DNA of 64,000 nt from Clostridia bacterium (GCA_017435305.1 JAFSFH010000012.1:62001-126000); one strand, 5' to 3'; shown: positions 1 to 7,699, counted from the stretch's first letter. A program made the numbers and translations. Notes: generated by a model not told the origin, from the sequence alone.

Positions 1-1
1 C

Positions 2-1033
2 GACCGTGCCATTCTGGACACTCTGGCGGGGTACGACACCGAGGTGGTGTGGGATATGGACTCCCCCACCCCCGTCCACCCCAACACGGTGGATTTCGAC
101 GCCTATAAGGGCGGCGCTCTGCTGGGCAGCCGGCGGTACTACTCCATCGGCGGCGGCGAGATCCGCACCGACGACAGCGCCGACGCCCCCGTCCGCGCCG
201 TGTACGGTGAAAACACCTTCACCGCCATCGCTCAGTTGTGCAAAGCACGGGGCATCCGCCTGTCCGACTATGTGTTTGAGCAGGAGGGGGAGGACATCAA
301 ACCCTTCCTGCTGAACGTGTGGCACACCATGCAGAACGCCATCAGCGAGGGTCTGACCAAGAACGGCATCCTGCCCGGCGGGCTGGAGGTGGAGCGAAAA
401 GCCCAATTCCTCCACAGCCAAAAGCACATCGACGAGAGCCCCCAGACCCGTGAGAACCGCCTGGTGTGCGCCTATGCCTTTGCGGTGAGTGAGCAGAACG
501 CCGACTGCGGCATCATCGTCACCGCCCCCACCTGCGGCTCCTGCGGCATCGTGCCCGCGGTGCTCAAATATATGCAGGATAAAAACGGCTTCTCCGACAA
601 CGACATCCTCCGTGCCCTGGCGGTGGCGGGTCTGGTGGGCAACATCGTGGCCACCAACGCCTCCATCAGCGGCGCCGAGTGCGGCTGCCAGGCGGAGGTG
701 GGCACCGCCTGCAGTATGGCGGCGGCGGCTCTGTGCGAGCTCTTCGAGATGGGCATCGACCAGATCGAATACGCCGCCGAGGTGGCGATGGAGCACCATC
801 TGGGTCTCACCTGCGACCCCGTGTGCGGGCTGGTGCAGATCCCCTGCATCGAGCGCAACGCCGTGGCGGCTATGCGCGCCATCAATGCCCTGAGTCTGGC
901 CAACTTCCTCTACGGCAGCCGCAAGGTATCCTTCGACTGCGTGGTGGAGACCATGTATCAAACGGGTAAGGACCTGTCCCATCTGTACCGCGAGACCTCC
1001 GAGGGCGGTCTGGCGAAACTGTACAGCCATTAA
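2..1033 (+). CDS. sdaA: L-serine dehydratase (L-serine ammonia-lyase), iron-sulfur type, 5'-truncated
   Basis: The enzyme deaminates L-serine to pyruvate and ammonia with an oxygen-labile 4Fe-4S cluster. The frame is open from base 2, so the start lies outside the window; 343 residues remain of a single-chain family of roughly 400-450. The ATG at 44 is internal. The C-terminal alpha domain shows the conserved cysteines of the family in PTCGSCG, the GAECGCQAEVGTACSM stretch and LTCDPVCGLVQIPC, followed by ERNAVAAMRA. The missing N-terminus would hold the beta domain. The next gene starts 24 bases after the stop and may be co-transcribed. Identification rests on family motifs. Confidence 0.93.
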   Translation, partial: DRAILDTLAGYDTEVVWDMDSPTPVHPNTVDFDAYKGGALLGSRRYYSIGGGEIRTDDSADAPVRAVYGENTFTAIAQLCKARGIRLSDYVFEQEGEDIKPFLLNVWHTMQNAISEGLTKNGILPGGLEVERKAQFLHSQKHIDESPQTRENRLVCAYAFAVSEQNADCGIIVTAPTCGSCGIVPAVLKYMQDKNGFSDNDILRALAVAGLVGNIVATNASISGAECGCQAEVGTACSMAAAALCELFEMGIDQIEYAAEVAMEHHLGLTCDPVCGLVQIPCIERNAVAAMRAINALSLANFLYGSRKVSFDCVVETMYQTGKDLSHLYRETSEGGLAKLYSH

Positions 1034-1057
1034 AAACAAGAACAGTGAGGTGCCGGT

Positions 1058-2119
1058 ATGTCCAAAGCGATCACGAAAATCACGCAAAGCAATTTCTCTG
1101 ACGCCGTCAGCTACGCCCACTCCTATAAGAAAAAACGTCTTATCGCCCAACGCACCCGTCAGGTTATTCTGCCTCTGGGCAGTATCCTGTTCGTTATCCA
1201 CGCCCTGTTCATCACCGTGGGAGGTATCTCCGCCGTGATGGACGAGGGCGAATTGGCGGCCATCGAAGGTCTGAATTTCATCACAGGATACTGGGACAAG
1301 GTGCTGGAAACGTTCCGCAGCATCACCGAACTGTGGTATCTCCACATCCCCATGATGCTGGTGTACCTATTCCTCGTCCCCTTCGCCGTATGCAGCGTGC
1401 TGGCGCTGGTCGTCGCCCTACTCACCCGCGTCAAGCGGTTGACCGTGTCCGGCGCGCACCACGAGCAAGCCAAGCAGCTGCATCAGTACGTCGACAAGCT
1501 CCCCACCTCCACCCGCGACGACGAGGACGCCCACAAGCTGTGGCGCCGCATCACCGGTGTCACCTATCTGGTGGGTCTCGTGGCATTTATCGTGTATTTC
1601 GGCATCGCCGCCACCAAAGCGGGCGACGAAGCCACCGACAACGCCGTGCTGTATATGCTGGTGGACGGCATCGTGGGCATCCTCATTGCTTTCGCTCTGC
1701 TCTACGTGGTGTATACCCTGCTGCATCGGCTGTTCACCCTCATCATCCGCCCTTATTACATCGCCGACGATCAGACCAACAAATTGGCCTCTGTGGCGCG
1801 CAGTTACTGGGTTTCTGTGGATCCGGAGGAACAGAGAAAGGCCAAGGAACGGGCGCAAAAAGCCAGAGAACGGCGCCAGAAAGCAAAGGAACAGAGCCGA
1901 AACACCACCACCTCCTACAGCGGCAGCTATTCCGGCAGTTATTCCGGCTCGTATTCTTCCTCCGCCCCTATGTCACGGGCAGATATGCAAAAGTATATCG
2001 ACGATAATTGCCACGGTATGTTCAGCTACGGCGGCATTGAAACCATCGAAAACGATTCCAGTCTGAGCGCCTCGCAAAAAGAAGATCTGAAGAGACATCT
2101 GATGATCTGGGGCGATTAA
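1058..2119 (+). CDS. Unrecognised membrane protein with Ser-Gly-Tyr repeat tail
   Basis: I do not recognise the family. The 353-residue protein has about four hydrophobic segments (roughly residues 36-60, 93-120, 160-185 and 192-222). A strongly charged Lys/Arg/Glu/Gln helix follows (about 256-280), then a low-complexity stretch with repeated SYSGS units, and a C-terminal region of about 45 residues starting MSRADMQKYIDDN that could be a small folded domain. Start: ATG at 1058 preceded by GTGAGGTGCCGGT. It ends in a strong hairpin terminator. It lies just downstream of sdaA but nothing ties it to serine metabolism. Confidence 0.75.
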   Translation: MSKAITKITQSNFSDAVSYAHSYKKKRLIAQRTRQVILPLGSILFVIHALFITVGGISAVMDEGELAAIEGLNFITGYWDKVLETFRSITELWYLHIPMMLVYLFLVPFAVCSVLALVVALLTRVKRLTVSGAHHEQAKQLHQYVDKLPTSTRDDEDAHKLWRRITGVTYLVGLVAFIVYFGIAATKAGDEATDNAVLYMLVDGIVGILIAFALLYVVYTLLHRLFTLIIRPYYIADDQTNKLASVARSYWVSVDPEEQRKAKERAQKARERRQKAKEQSRNTTTSYSGSYSGSYSGSYSSSAPMSRADMQKYIDDNCHGMFSYGGIETIENDSSLSASQKEDLKRHLMIWGD

Positions 2120-2135
2120 AAAATTGCACAAAAAA

Positions 2136-2169
2136 GAGGAGATGCACCCACGTGCATCTCCGCTTTTTA
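2136..2169 (+). terminator. Rho-independent terminator after the membrane protein
   Basis: Perfect 10-bp stem GGAGATGCAC/GTGCATCTCC (2138-2147 with 2152-2161), loop CCAC, followed by GCTTTTTATT. Confidence 0.9.
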
Positions 2170-2176
2170 TTGTAAG

Positions 2177-2206
2177 CGAAAACCCCCGGCTGTGCCGGGG
2201 GTTCCA
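2177..2206 (-). terminator. Probable terminator for the leftward operon, or free hairpin
   Basis: AACCCCCGGC and GCCGGGGGTT pair across a TGT loop. On the minus strand the hairpin is followed by TTTTCGCTT, a short U-tract, so it could end transcripts coming leftwards from the zinc-ribbon membrane protein gene. It lies about 245 bases beyond that gene, with a repeat in between. Confidence 0.5.
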
Positions 2207-2227
2207 TATAGCTTTCAGCGTTCCATA

Positions 2228-2358
2228 GCCTCCCTTGTGTAAAGGGAGGTGGCATTTGCGAAGCAAATGACGGAGGGATTGTCGAAATTTATGTTCTTTT
2301 TATAAGAATCCCCCAGTCCTCGCATTCGCTCGGACAGCCCCCTTTAGGCAAGGGGGCC
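2228..2358. repeat. Palindromic two-hairpin repeat, copy A (left and right halves)
   Basis: The left half (2228-2283) has stem 1, GCCTCCC...GGGAGGTGGC, then stem 2, ATTTGC-gaa-GCAAAT, then GACGGAGGGATTGT. The right half (about 2306-2358) is its approximate inverse: ATCCCCCAGTC, a small hairpin, GACAGCCCCCTTT and AAGGGGGCC. About 22 bases separate the halves. Related copies lie near 7.1, 10.4, 30.1, 51.6/52.1, 53.5 and 63.9 kb. The rest of the 2120-2450 gap holds the two terminators and no gene. Confidence 0.85.
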
Positions 2359-2450
2359 TTGGTTTTGTGTCGTTGTTCGTATGCAAGTGTCAGTTGCTTC
2401 ACACACACTTGTGTGTTGCCAGTAACATAGGGCTGAGGATTTTTATTCTG

Positions 2451-3143
2451 TCAGAAAAACAGCTTGCGCTCCATCATTTCGCGGGCGGACCTATTGATGC
2501 CGAAGTAGATCAGCAGACCGCCGAACAGCATCAGCACCGACAGCGGGTAGACGGACCACCCCGTAAAGGGCAACGAGAAGGTCAGCCCCAGCAGATACTC
2601 CACCAGCAGCATCAGGGCGCCCAGCGCCATACCCGCGCCACCCAGAATGTACAGGTGTCCGCGGCGCAGGTAATACAGCAGCGTCACCACCGCACAGGTG
2701 ATGAGGCACACACCGCCCACCACCGGCAGGGCAAAGCTCAAAAACCAGCCGCCGCCGGTGACTATATTGATGTACAGCAGATACAGCCCCACCGCCGCAA
2801 AGGTGCAGGGGACGAATATCACCGGATTGGGCTTTTTGAACCACAGGGGCAGTGCCACCGCCACGTAGGATACCGCCAACGCGCCCGCCACGTAGCCGAA
2901 CCAGTCCAGGCGATGGTTGGCGGACATATCCGCAAACAGGCACACCACCAGCGGGATCAAAAACAGAATGATCGCCGCCCCGTTGAGCGCCTTGGAGCCG
3001 GAGTGGGTCGGGGGCAGCTTGCCCACGGGATACAGCGGGCGGGCGTCCGCCTGCGCCAGGTCGGGATGATACACCACCGTGTTGCACAGGGGGCATTTTT
3101 TCTCGGTGTCCGCCAGCTTGACACCGCAGTTGATACAATACAT
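2451..3143 (-). CDS. Zinc-ribbon membrane protein, DUF6320-like
   Basis: A 230-residue protein with an N-terminal zinc ribbon (MYCINCGVKL...KKCPLCNTVV, two CxxC pairs) followed by about six hydrophobic helices spread over residues 50-215. The layout matches proteins annotated as DUF6320 next to alcohol-acetyltransferase-like genes in Clostridia; function unknown. I chose the ATG at 3143, which has GAGGTG six bases upstream; a GTG at 3152 overlapping the previous stop codon is possible. It is the last gene of the marR-gtrA-acyltransferase operon and probably works with the acyltransferase at the membrane. Confidence 0.8.
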   Translation of the reverse strand: MYCINCGVKLADTEKKCPLCNTVVYHPDLAQADARPLYPVGKLPPTHSGSKALNGAAIILFLIPLVVCLFADMSANHRLDWFGYVAGALAVSYVAVALPLWFKKPNPVIFVPCTFAAVGLYLLYINIVTGGGWFLSFALPVVGGVCLITCAVVTLLYYLRRGHLYILGGAGMALGALMLLVEYLLGLTFSLPFTGWSVYPLSVLMLFGGLLIYFGINRSAREMMERKLFF

Positions 3144-3148
3144 TCCTG

Positions 3149-4444
3149 TCACCTCTCGTTCCGATTGCTTTCCACCGTCACGGGGACACCCAGATCCTGC
3201 AGGACGGCGTAGAAATGCCGCTCCAGTTCCGCATCCCGAATGTTACGGATAAAATTCACGTACACCGTATCCCCAAAGGACAGCATACCGCAATTGTACG
3301 GTGCCGCCGCCTGCACGCCCAGAATAAAATCAAAGCGCTCAACGTACGCCGCCATCGCCTCGGGCACCTTCACCTGCCCCAGATTGGACAGGGTCAGGCA
3401 GGATTTCCGCTCGCCCACGGTGTCAAAGATGGCCTTCATCACCATATTCTTGAGGGGCAGCGGAATCAGGCGTACCAAGGGATTTCGCTCGTCGTTGACG
3501 TTGGTGGCGATCACGGCGCTCATATGCTTGGCGGTGAACTCCGCCCCCATCTTATGACGGATCACGCCGCAGATCTCCTCCAGCGTATACGTGCCCAGGC
3601 GGGGGTCCAGCTCGGGGATGGTGTACATAGCGAAATTGCGCAGAGTACGGCTGGGGTACAGCTGCCGCAGATTCACGGGAATCAGCAGTTTTATGCGCTT
3701 TTGCCGCCGAACGTTGGGGTTTTTCTCTGCCTGCAGATTCTGCAGCGCCAGCATCATCACCGCGCTCATAAACACCGTCATGGTCACCCCCTGCTTATGA
3801 GCCAGCGCCAGCAGGTCAGCCACCGGCATACGCATACAGGTCAGGTGTAAAAATCCGTCCCGCTGGGGCTGACCCGTCATATGCCACGCGTCGGTGTCCT
3901 TGCGGCTGGCGGGCACGGGTCCCGCATTCTTGGGGAAGCAATCCTCCAGCTCCTCCTCGGCGGGGGATTCCCGACGGTCCTTCACCCCCTGCTCGCAGGG
4001 GATGGTGATGGCGTATTTCTGCTCCAGATACTCCGCCACCAGGCTTTTCAGAAAGATCAGCGCACCGGTGCCGTCGGTCAGAGAATGGAAAAATTCCACC
4101 GCGATACGGCTGTGATAGACGATCACCCGAAAGGCGCACCGCCGCATCTCCTGCTTGCTCATATAGACCAGAGGATAGCTGTATTCCTCCTGTATTTGGG
4201 GGGCGTGCTCCACCTGCTGTAGATAGTACCAGAAGGCACCCTTGCGCAGGCGGGCGGCGATGGAGGGAAACCGCTTGACCGTCACGTCCAGCGCCGCCTG
4301 CAGCACGGCGGTGTCCACCTCCTCGGTCAGGGTGACCGACTGGCGGAACACGTTGCTCCAGTTTTTACGCCTTGCCGCGGGATAGATCTTGGCGGCGTTG
4401 TCCAGCCGCACCCAGCGCAAGGGCTTTTTCGCGTTGTTATTCAT
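3149..4444 (-). CDS. Acyltransferase of the alcohol acetyltransferase/condensation-domain superfamily
   Basis: The 431-residue protein carries the HxxxDG active-site signature of BAHD/condensation-type acyltransferases as HSLTDGTG (about residues 115-122), and the overall shape of the alcohol-acetyltransferase-like family. The histidine would act as general base in transfer of an acyl group from a thioester to an alcohol or amine; the substrate is unknown. There is no signal peptide. It starts 17 bases after gtrA ends and its stop overlaps the candidate GTG start of the next gene, so translation may be coupled. The neighbours suggest a cell-envelope or glycolipid acylation pathway, which is inference. 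Confidence 0.8.
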   Translation of the reverse strand: MNNNAKKPLRWVRLDNAAKIYPAARRKNWSNVFRQSVTLTEEVDTAVLQAALDVTVKRFPSIAARLRKGAFWYYLQQVEHAPQIQEEYSYPLVYMSKQEMRRCAFRVIVYHSRIAVEFFHSLTDGTGALIFLKSLVAEYLEQKYAITIPCEQGVKDRRESPAEEELEDCFPKNAGPVPASRKDTDAWHMTGQPQRDGFLHLTCMRMPVADLLALAHKQGVTMTVFMSAVMMLALQNLQAEKNPNVRRQKRIKLLIPVNLRQLYPSRTLRNFAMYTIPELDPRLGTYTLEEICGVIRHKMGAEFTAKHMSAVIATNVNDERNPLVRLIPLPLKNMVMKAIFDTVGERKSCLTLSNLGQVKVPEAMAAYVERFDFILGVQAAAPYNCGMLSFGDTVYVNFIRNIRDAELERHFYAVLQDLGVPVTVESNRNER

Positions 4445-4461
4445 AGAGATTCGTCCTTTTG

Positions 4462-4887
4462 TCAGCCGTTCTCGGCGTCCTTTTTCGGCTCCTGGCGGGT
4501 GTTCTCCTGCCCGCGGTATACCACCAGCTTGCAGAACAGGAACTCCAGCACAAAATTGGCCAGCATGGTCACGATGAGAATGATGAAATCGTTGACGCCG
4601 CAGCCCTCCGCCAGGTCGCCCAGATAGGTGGACAGGGGCGTGAACACCAGGTAAAAACCGAACACCTTAGCCATCGCCACCGGCACGTTGGCCGCGGATT
4701 GGAAGGTGTAGCGGCGATTCAGCGTAAAGTTCCAGAGGATCGACAGCACCAGCGAGATCAGGTAGGGGATCCAGTAATCCTCAATAAACAGCTCCAGCAG
4801 GGCAAAGGAGCCGATCTGGATCACGCCCGCCGACACGGAAAACAGGGTGAATTTCACCGCCTGCCACACTTGCTTTTTCTTATCCAT
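4462..4887 (-). CDS. GtrA family membrane protein
   Basis: A 141-residue protein with four hydrophobic helices and the GtrA-type core (LISLVLSILWNFTLNRRYTF). Family members help move polyprenyl-linked sugars across the membrane or anchor glycosyltransferases. Its ATG overlaps the end of the MarR gene by 8 bases, so the two are translationally coupled. Together with the acyltransferase downstream it suggests surface-glycan or glycolipid modification. Confidence 0.88.
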   Translation of the reverse strand: MDKKKQVWQAVKFTLFSVSAGVIQIGSFALLELFIEDYWIPYLISLVLSILWNFTLNRRYTFQSAANVPVAMAKVFGFYLVFTPLSTYLGDLAEGCGVNDFIILIVTMLANFVLEFLFCKLVVYRGQENTRQEPKKDAENG

Positions 4888-5347
4888 CGTTTCGTCCTCC
4901 TTGTGGTTCTCCGCTCTTGGATACGGCGTCCAGCTTTTCGCTGATGATCGACAGACTGCGGTAAAAGGCGACCCGTTCCTCCTCGGTCAGACTGCCGCTG
5001 ACCTCCTCCAGCACGGCGTCGATCTTATCCGCAATTCTCCGCCCCGCCTCGGCTCCTTTATCGGTGAGCGCGATGGGGCTTTTATACCGCCTACTACCCT
5101 CGGGATCGCGGGTGACGTACCCGCCGGATTCCAGATAATCCAGGGCGCGGGAGATGGTGGCCTTGTCCTCCTCACACCGCTCGCACAGGGCGGTGGCGGT
5201 CAGACCCTGATTGGCATAGAGATAGTACAGACAGGACACGTGGACGCTGCGCAGACGGTACTCCGCCATCTCTTGGTTTTTGATTTTCCGCACGTTGCGG
5301 CTGATGCGATTGATCAGCACCGTAAAGGTTTCAAACCGTTCCTGCAT
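4880..5347 (-). CDS. MarR family transcriptional regulator
   Basis: A 155-residue winged-helix repressor. The helix-turn-helix is in LTATALCERCEEDKATISRALDYLESGGYV, followed by the wing around DPEGSRRYKSPIALTDKG. Flanking helices would form the dimer interface. The ATG at 5347 is preceded by a near-perfect AAGGAGGTG; longer in-frame extensions run through the promoter and are not coding. It is the first gene of a four-gene operon and two TTGA-n4-TCAACAAG sites at its promoter suggest autoregulation. The ligand is unknown. Confidence 0.9.
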   Translation of the reverse strand: MQERFETFTVLINRISRNVRKIKNQEMAEYRLRSVHVSCLYYLYANQGLTATALCERCEEDKATISRALDYLESGGYVTRDPEGSRRYKSPIALTDKGAEAGRRIADKIDAVLEEVSGSLTEEERVAFYRSLSIISEKLDAVSKSGEPQGGRNDG

Positions 5348-5364
5348 ACCACACCTCCTTGAAT

Positions 5365-5382
5365 TTGTTGATTTTTCAACAA
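5365..5382. promoter_or_regulatory. Operator palindrome at the marR promoter (site 1)
   Basis: Perfect inverted repeat TTGTTGA-tttt-TCAACAA, an 18-bp site of the size and symmetry bound by MarR dimers, placed between the -10 box and the ribosome site of the regulator gene. A second, half-degenerate copy lies at 5401-5419. Confidence 0.8.
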
Positions 5383-5386
5383 GTAA

Positions 5387-5415
5387 AATATACCACAAGC
5401 CTATTGAATCGTCAA
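5387..5415 (-). promoter_or_regulatory. Sigma-A promoter of the marR-gtrA-acyltransferase operon
   Basis: On the minus strand TTGACG (5415-5410), a 17-base spacer and TATATT (5392-5387). It is flanked by both operator copies. Confidence 0.8.
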
Positions 5416-5419
5416 CAAG
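5401..5419. promoter_or_regulatory. Second operator copy and possible divergent promoter
   Basis: TTGA-ATCG-TCAACAAG repeats the right side of site 1 with one weak arm. It overlaps the -35 box of the leftward promoter. On the plus strand TTGAAT (5404-5409), 17 bases and TATGGT (5427-5432) form a weak divergent promoter that would drive the small ORF and membrane gene to the right. Confidence 0.5.
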
Positions 5420-5454
5420 TTTGTGGTATGGTGTAGTAAAGTGAGGTGCGAAAA

Positions 5455-5568
5455 GTGAAAAATCGTTCTGCAAGTATTATGCAGGATTTTGAATTTCACG
5501 ATGCACACACTGTTTTTGCAGCATATTTGAAAGAACAGAAACGAAAGGAGAACGCGGTAAATGGATAG
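5455..5568 (+). CDS. Possible 37-residue leader or small protein
   Basis: A short frame from GTG at 5455, preceded by GTGAGGTGCGAAAA (a good ribosome site), to a TAG at 5566-5568 that overlaps the ATG of the next gene. The product would be charged at the end (AAYLKEQKRKENAVNG) with no membrane segment. The terminal overlap suggests translational coupling. No family recognised; the frame could be fortuitous. An internal ATG at 5479 is the alternative start. Confidence 0.35.
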   Translation: MKNRSASIMQDFEFHDAHTVFAAYLKEQKRKENAVNG

Positions 5569-6109
5569 AGAAAGACGCATAAAGAGGGTTTTATACGTTT
5601 TGTACAGCATCGCCTGCGCGGTTTCGGCTCTGCTAATCGTTTACGCGGCGATAAACGGCGATTTGTATTCAAAACCCTTTGATAAGCTTACCGTCAAGGC
5701 GCTCATTTTGGGGATACCCGCAGTTTGTTGCATACTGATCGATATGCACTATCATCAATACGAAATGGTAGAGGGACCTGCCTGGGCAACGAGCATATTT
5801 TTCCCCCTTGTTTGTTTGCTGATCGGTTACCTTTGGGTCGGAGATAAGACCGCGGTCCATCTGTTCGATCTAACCATATCGAGCAAAGTAATTTTCGTGG
5901 TTATGTATGCCCTCTCGGTTATCGTGTCCTATTTTGCAGGTCTTTGGAGCATTCTCACCGGCGACGAGCCCGCGCCCAGATCCCCCGCTCCCCCACCCGG
6001 CACCTCCACAGATACACACACCACGTCTACTGACTCTGCAGGTGCTTTCGGTTTCGGCGACGGAAAGAATCCAACCCACCTCCCCGACAGCCTAAAAGGT
6101 CCATATTAA
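5561..6109 (+). CDS. Unrecognised small membrane protein
   Basis: 182 residues with about four hydrophobic helices (roughly 10-30, 45-62, 70-92 and 105-128), then a Pro/Ser/Thr-rich tail (PRSPAPPPGTSTDTHTTSTDS) that is probably disordered. ATG at 5561 has AAAGGAG upstream. Base composition is less GC-rich than the neighbouring core genes. It is divergent from the MarR operon and could share its operator. No function can be assigned. Confidence 0.7.
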   Translation: MDRERRIKRVLYVLYSIACAVSALLIVYAAINGDLYSKPFDKLTVKALILGIPAVCCILIDMHYHQYEMVEGPAWATSIFFPLVCLLIGYLWVGDKTAVHLFDLTISSKVIFVVMYALSVIVSYFAGLWSILTGDEPAPRSPAPPPGTSTDTHTTSTDSAGAFGFGDGKNPTHLPDSLKGPY

Positions 6110-6131
6110 ATACGAATACTGAAAAAGTATT

Positions 6132-6166
6132 AAAAAAAGGCTTGACCGAATCGGTCAAGCCTTTTT
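6132..6166 (+). terminator. Terminator, first of two identical hairpins
   Basis: GGCTTGACCGA and TCGGTCAAGCC (6139-6161) pair around a single A (in practice a small loop), flanked by A and T runs, so it can work both ways. The same 23-base hairpin recurs at 6996-7018. Confidence 0.9.
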
Positions 6167-6224
6167 CATTAGGGATGAAGCCTTCCTCTGCTGTCAAGTT
6201 AGGTCCCATTAGTTTGCAAAAATA

Positions 6225-6267
6225 TTTACATTATATCGGCGGTGTGGTATAATACTAAAAAGGAGTG
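6225..6267 (+). promoter_or_regulatory. Promoter and ribosome site of the lipoprotein gene
   Basis: TTTACA (6225-6230), 17 bases, TATAAT (6248-6253), then AAGGAGTG before the ATG at 6273. Confidence 0.85.
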
Positions 6268-6272
6268 ATAGT

Positions 6273-6989
6273 ATGAAAAAGATAACCTGTATATTGTGTG
6301 TTTTAATTATGCTTTTTTTGCTTTGCTCTTGCAAGGATGATAGTTCCCATAAAACAAATGAATACGATGCAATGAAAACAAACATCAGCAAAGACTATGT
6401 GCCTGAATTCATGGAATTATTGGGCGAAGAAATAGAGCTTGGTGGACTTTTAAGTGGTATGGTTCTTGATGAAGAACATTGCTACAATGTCACACCTGTG
6501 GAGGTTGCCGCCGAAACAGATATGAAGATTTTTAAGTTTTCTGATTCTTGTATCTCTCTTGTGCTGTTGGATAACAAAATCTATAATCTCTGTGAATCAT
6601 TTGGGGGATATGGATTTGTAAACGCCGTTCCTTGTGATTTCGATAATGACGGCAACAAGGATTTACTGGTTGCATCTTCTTGGGGTTCCGGTATGCACCG
6701 CTCTATTATCTCCGTTTTTAATTCGGTCACTAAAGAATCCACCTTTATTTACGATACATCAGATACGGATAATCCAAGTATTGATTTATTCGTTGCAACT
6801 GCCACTCCCTCTTTGTCCTCTAAAGAAATCGAAGATTTGCCCATCTACTATCAAGTATATTCTGCAGAAATTACGGTTAATGATACAGAAAATTATAATT
6901 TAGCAGATCTGTCTTATGTTGCAACCGGAATGGTAGGTTCTATCGAGAGCGAGAATGGAAAACCGGTGTTTAAACCATATCCAGAATGA
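6273..6989 (+). CDS. Putative lipoprotein with an FG-GAP-like calcium loop
   Basis: A 238-residue secreted lipoprotein. The signal peptide MKKITCILCVLIMLFLLCSC ends in a lipobox with the lipidated cysteine near residue 18-20. One acidic loop, DFDNDGNKDLLVAS (about residues 122-135), resembles the calcium-binding loops of FG-GAP/VCBS propeller repeats. The rest has no motif I recognise. The gene is clearly AT-richer than the surrounding chromosome and is bounded on both sides by identical terminator hairpins, which suggests acquired DNA. Confidence 0.75.
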   Translation: MKKITCILCVLIMLFLLCSCKDDSSHKTNEYDAMKTNISKDYVPEFMELLGEEIELGGLLSGMVLDEEHCYNVTPVEVAAETDMKIFKFSDSCISLVLLDNKIYNLCESFGGYGFVNAVPCDFDNDGNKDLLVASSWGSGMHRSIISVFNSVTKESTFIYDTSDTDNPSIDLFVATATPSLSSKEIEDLPIYYQVYSAEITVNDTENYNLADLSYVATGMVGSIESENGKPVFKPYPE

Positions 6990-6991
6990 TG

Positions 6992-7025
6992 AAAAGGCTT
7001 GACCGAATCGGTCAAGCCTTTTTTC
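6992..7025 (+). terminator. Terminator, second identical hairpin
   Basis: Same GGCTTGACCGA/TCGGTCAAGCC hairpin as at 6139-6161, followed by TTTTTT. Confidence 0.9.
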
Positions 7026-7029
7026 AAGC

Positions 7030-7172
7030 CTCCCTTGTGTAAAGGGAGGTGGCATTTTCGTTAGAAAATGACGGAGGGATTGTCATTTATCGGAACAGAC
7101 AATCCCCCACCGCCTACGGCGGAGCCCCCTTTACACAAGGGGGCCTTTGCGGCGGGAGCAAGCCCCCGCCCT
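7030..7172. repeat. Palindromic two-hairpin repeat, copy B
   Basis: The left half has GCCTCCC...GGGAGGTGGC, stem 2 ATTTTC-gtta-GAAAAT and GACGGAGGGATTGTC. The right half has CAATCCCCC, hairpin CCGCC-tac-GGCGG, GAGCCCCC and GGGGGCC. A further GGCGGG/CCCCGCC hairpin follows to 7172. Stem 2 differs from copy A but stays fully paired. Confidence 0.85.
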
Positions 7173-7176
7173 ACGA

Positions 7177-7620
7177 TTAGAACAACGTCGTTATCCAATA
7201 AATAATCCCATAAACCACACTCGCCACTGTGCCGTAGACAATAACAGGTCCTGCTATGGTGAACATTTTCGCGCCGACGCCGAGGATAAAACCTTCCGTC
7301 TTAAATTCGATGGCGGGGGATACCACCGAATTGGCAAAGCCGGTGATGGGCACCAGCGTGCCCGCTCCGGCGCGCTTGGCCACCTTATCAAACACACCCA
7401 GCAGGGTGGCTACCGCCGACAGCAGAATCAGCGACCCCGACGCCAGCATACGGGCGGTTTTATCCTCCATACCGCTCATAGCAATCCACTGATACACCGT
7501 CTCCCCCACCGCGCACAGCAGACCGCCCACCGCAAAGGCCCACAGACAATTCTTAAGCTTCGGCGACGGGCGGGACACCCCCTGCACCATACGCTGATAC
7601 TCCTGTTTATCGGGTTTCAT
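7177..7620 (-). CDS. spoVAC: Stage V sporulation protein AC
   Basis: A 147-residue membrane protein matching SpoVAC: KLKNCLWAFAVGGLLCAVGE, then the conserved core AGAGTLVPITGFANS and EFKTEGFILGVGAKMF, and a final hydrophobic helix. SpoVAC is a subunit of the SpoVA channel that moves dipicolinic acid into the forespore and out at germination. ATG at 7620 has AAGGAGTG upstream; the longer frame to 7662 overlaps a terminator and is not used. The usual partners spoVAD and spoVAE are not adjacent, so this is a solitary copy or a split operon. Confidence 0.9.
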   Translation of the reverse strand: MKPDKQEYQRMVQGVSRPSPKLKNCLWAFAVGGLLCAVGETVYQWIAMSGMEDKTARMLASGSLILLSAVATLLGVFDKVAKRAGAGTLVPITGFANSVVSPAIEFKTEGFILGVGAKMFTIAGPVIVYGTVASVVYGIIYWITTLF

Positions 7621-7660
7621 AACACACCACTCCTTGCGGTCAGTATACCCAAAAAGGGAC

Positions 7661-7699
7661 AAAAAAACACCTGCAACGTGCTGTTGCAGGTGTTTTTCT
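7661..7699. terminator. Terminator of the GH38 gene (bidirectional shape)
   Basis: AACACCTGCAAC (7666-7677) pairs with GTTGCAGGTGTT (7683-7694) across a five-base loop, with T-runs on both strands. On the minus strand it directly follows the GH38 stop codon. Confidence 0.9.

Noticed and set aside
2..60. Start of sdaA at the ATG at base 44
   Set aside because: The frame is open to the window edge with protein-like sequence, and the family needs a longer N-terminus.
1915..1965. Ser-Gly-Tyr repeats as a possible tandem-repeat or phase-variable locus
   Set aside because: Only three imperfect 15-base units in frame; too short and degenerate to suggest slippage.
2367..3212. A plus-strand frame covering the zinc-ribbon membrane protein
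   Set aside because: Rich in His, Gln and Arg, no ribosome site, opposite a gene with clear CxxC motifs and helices.
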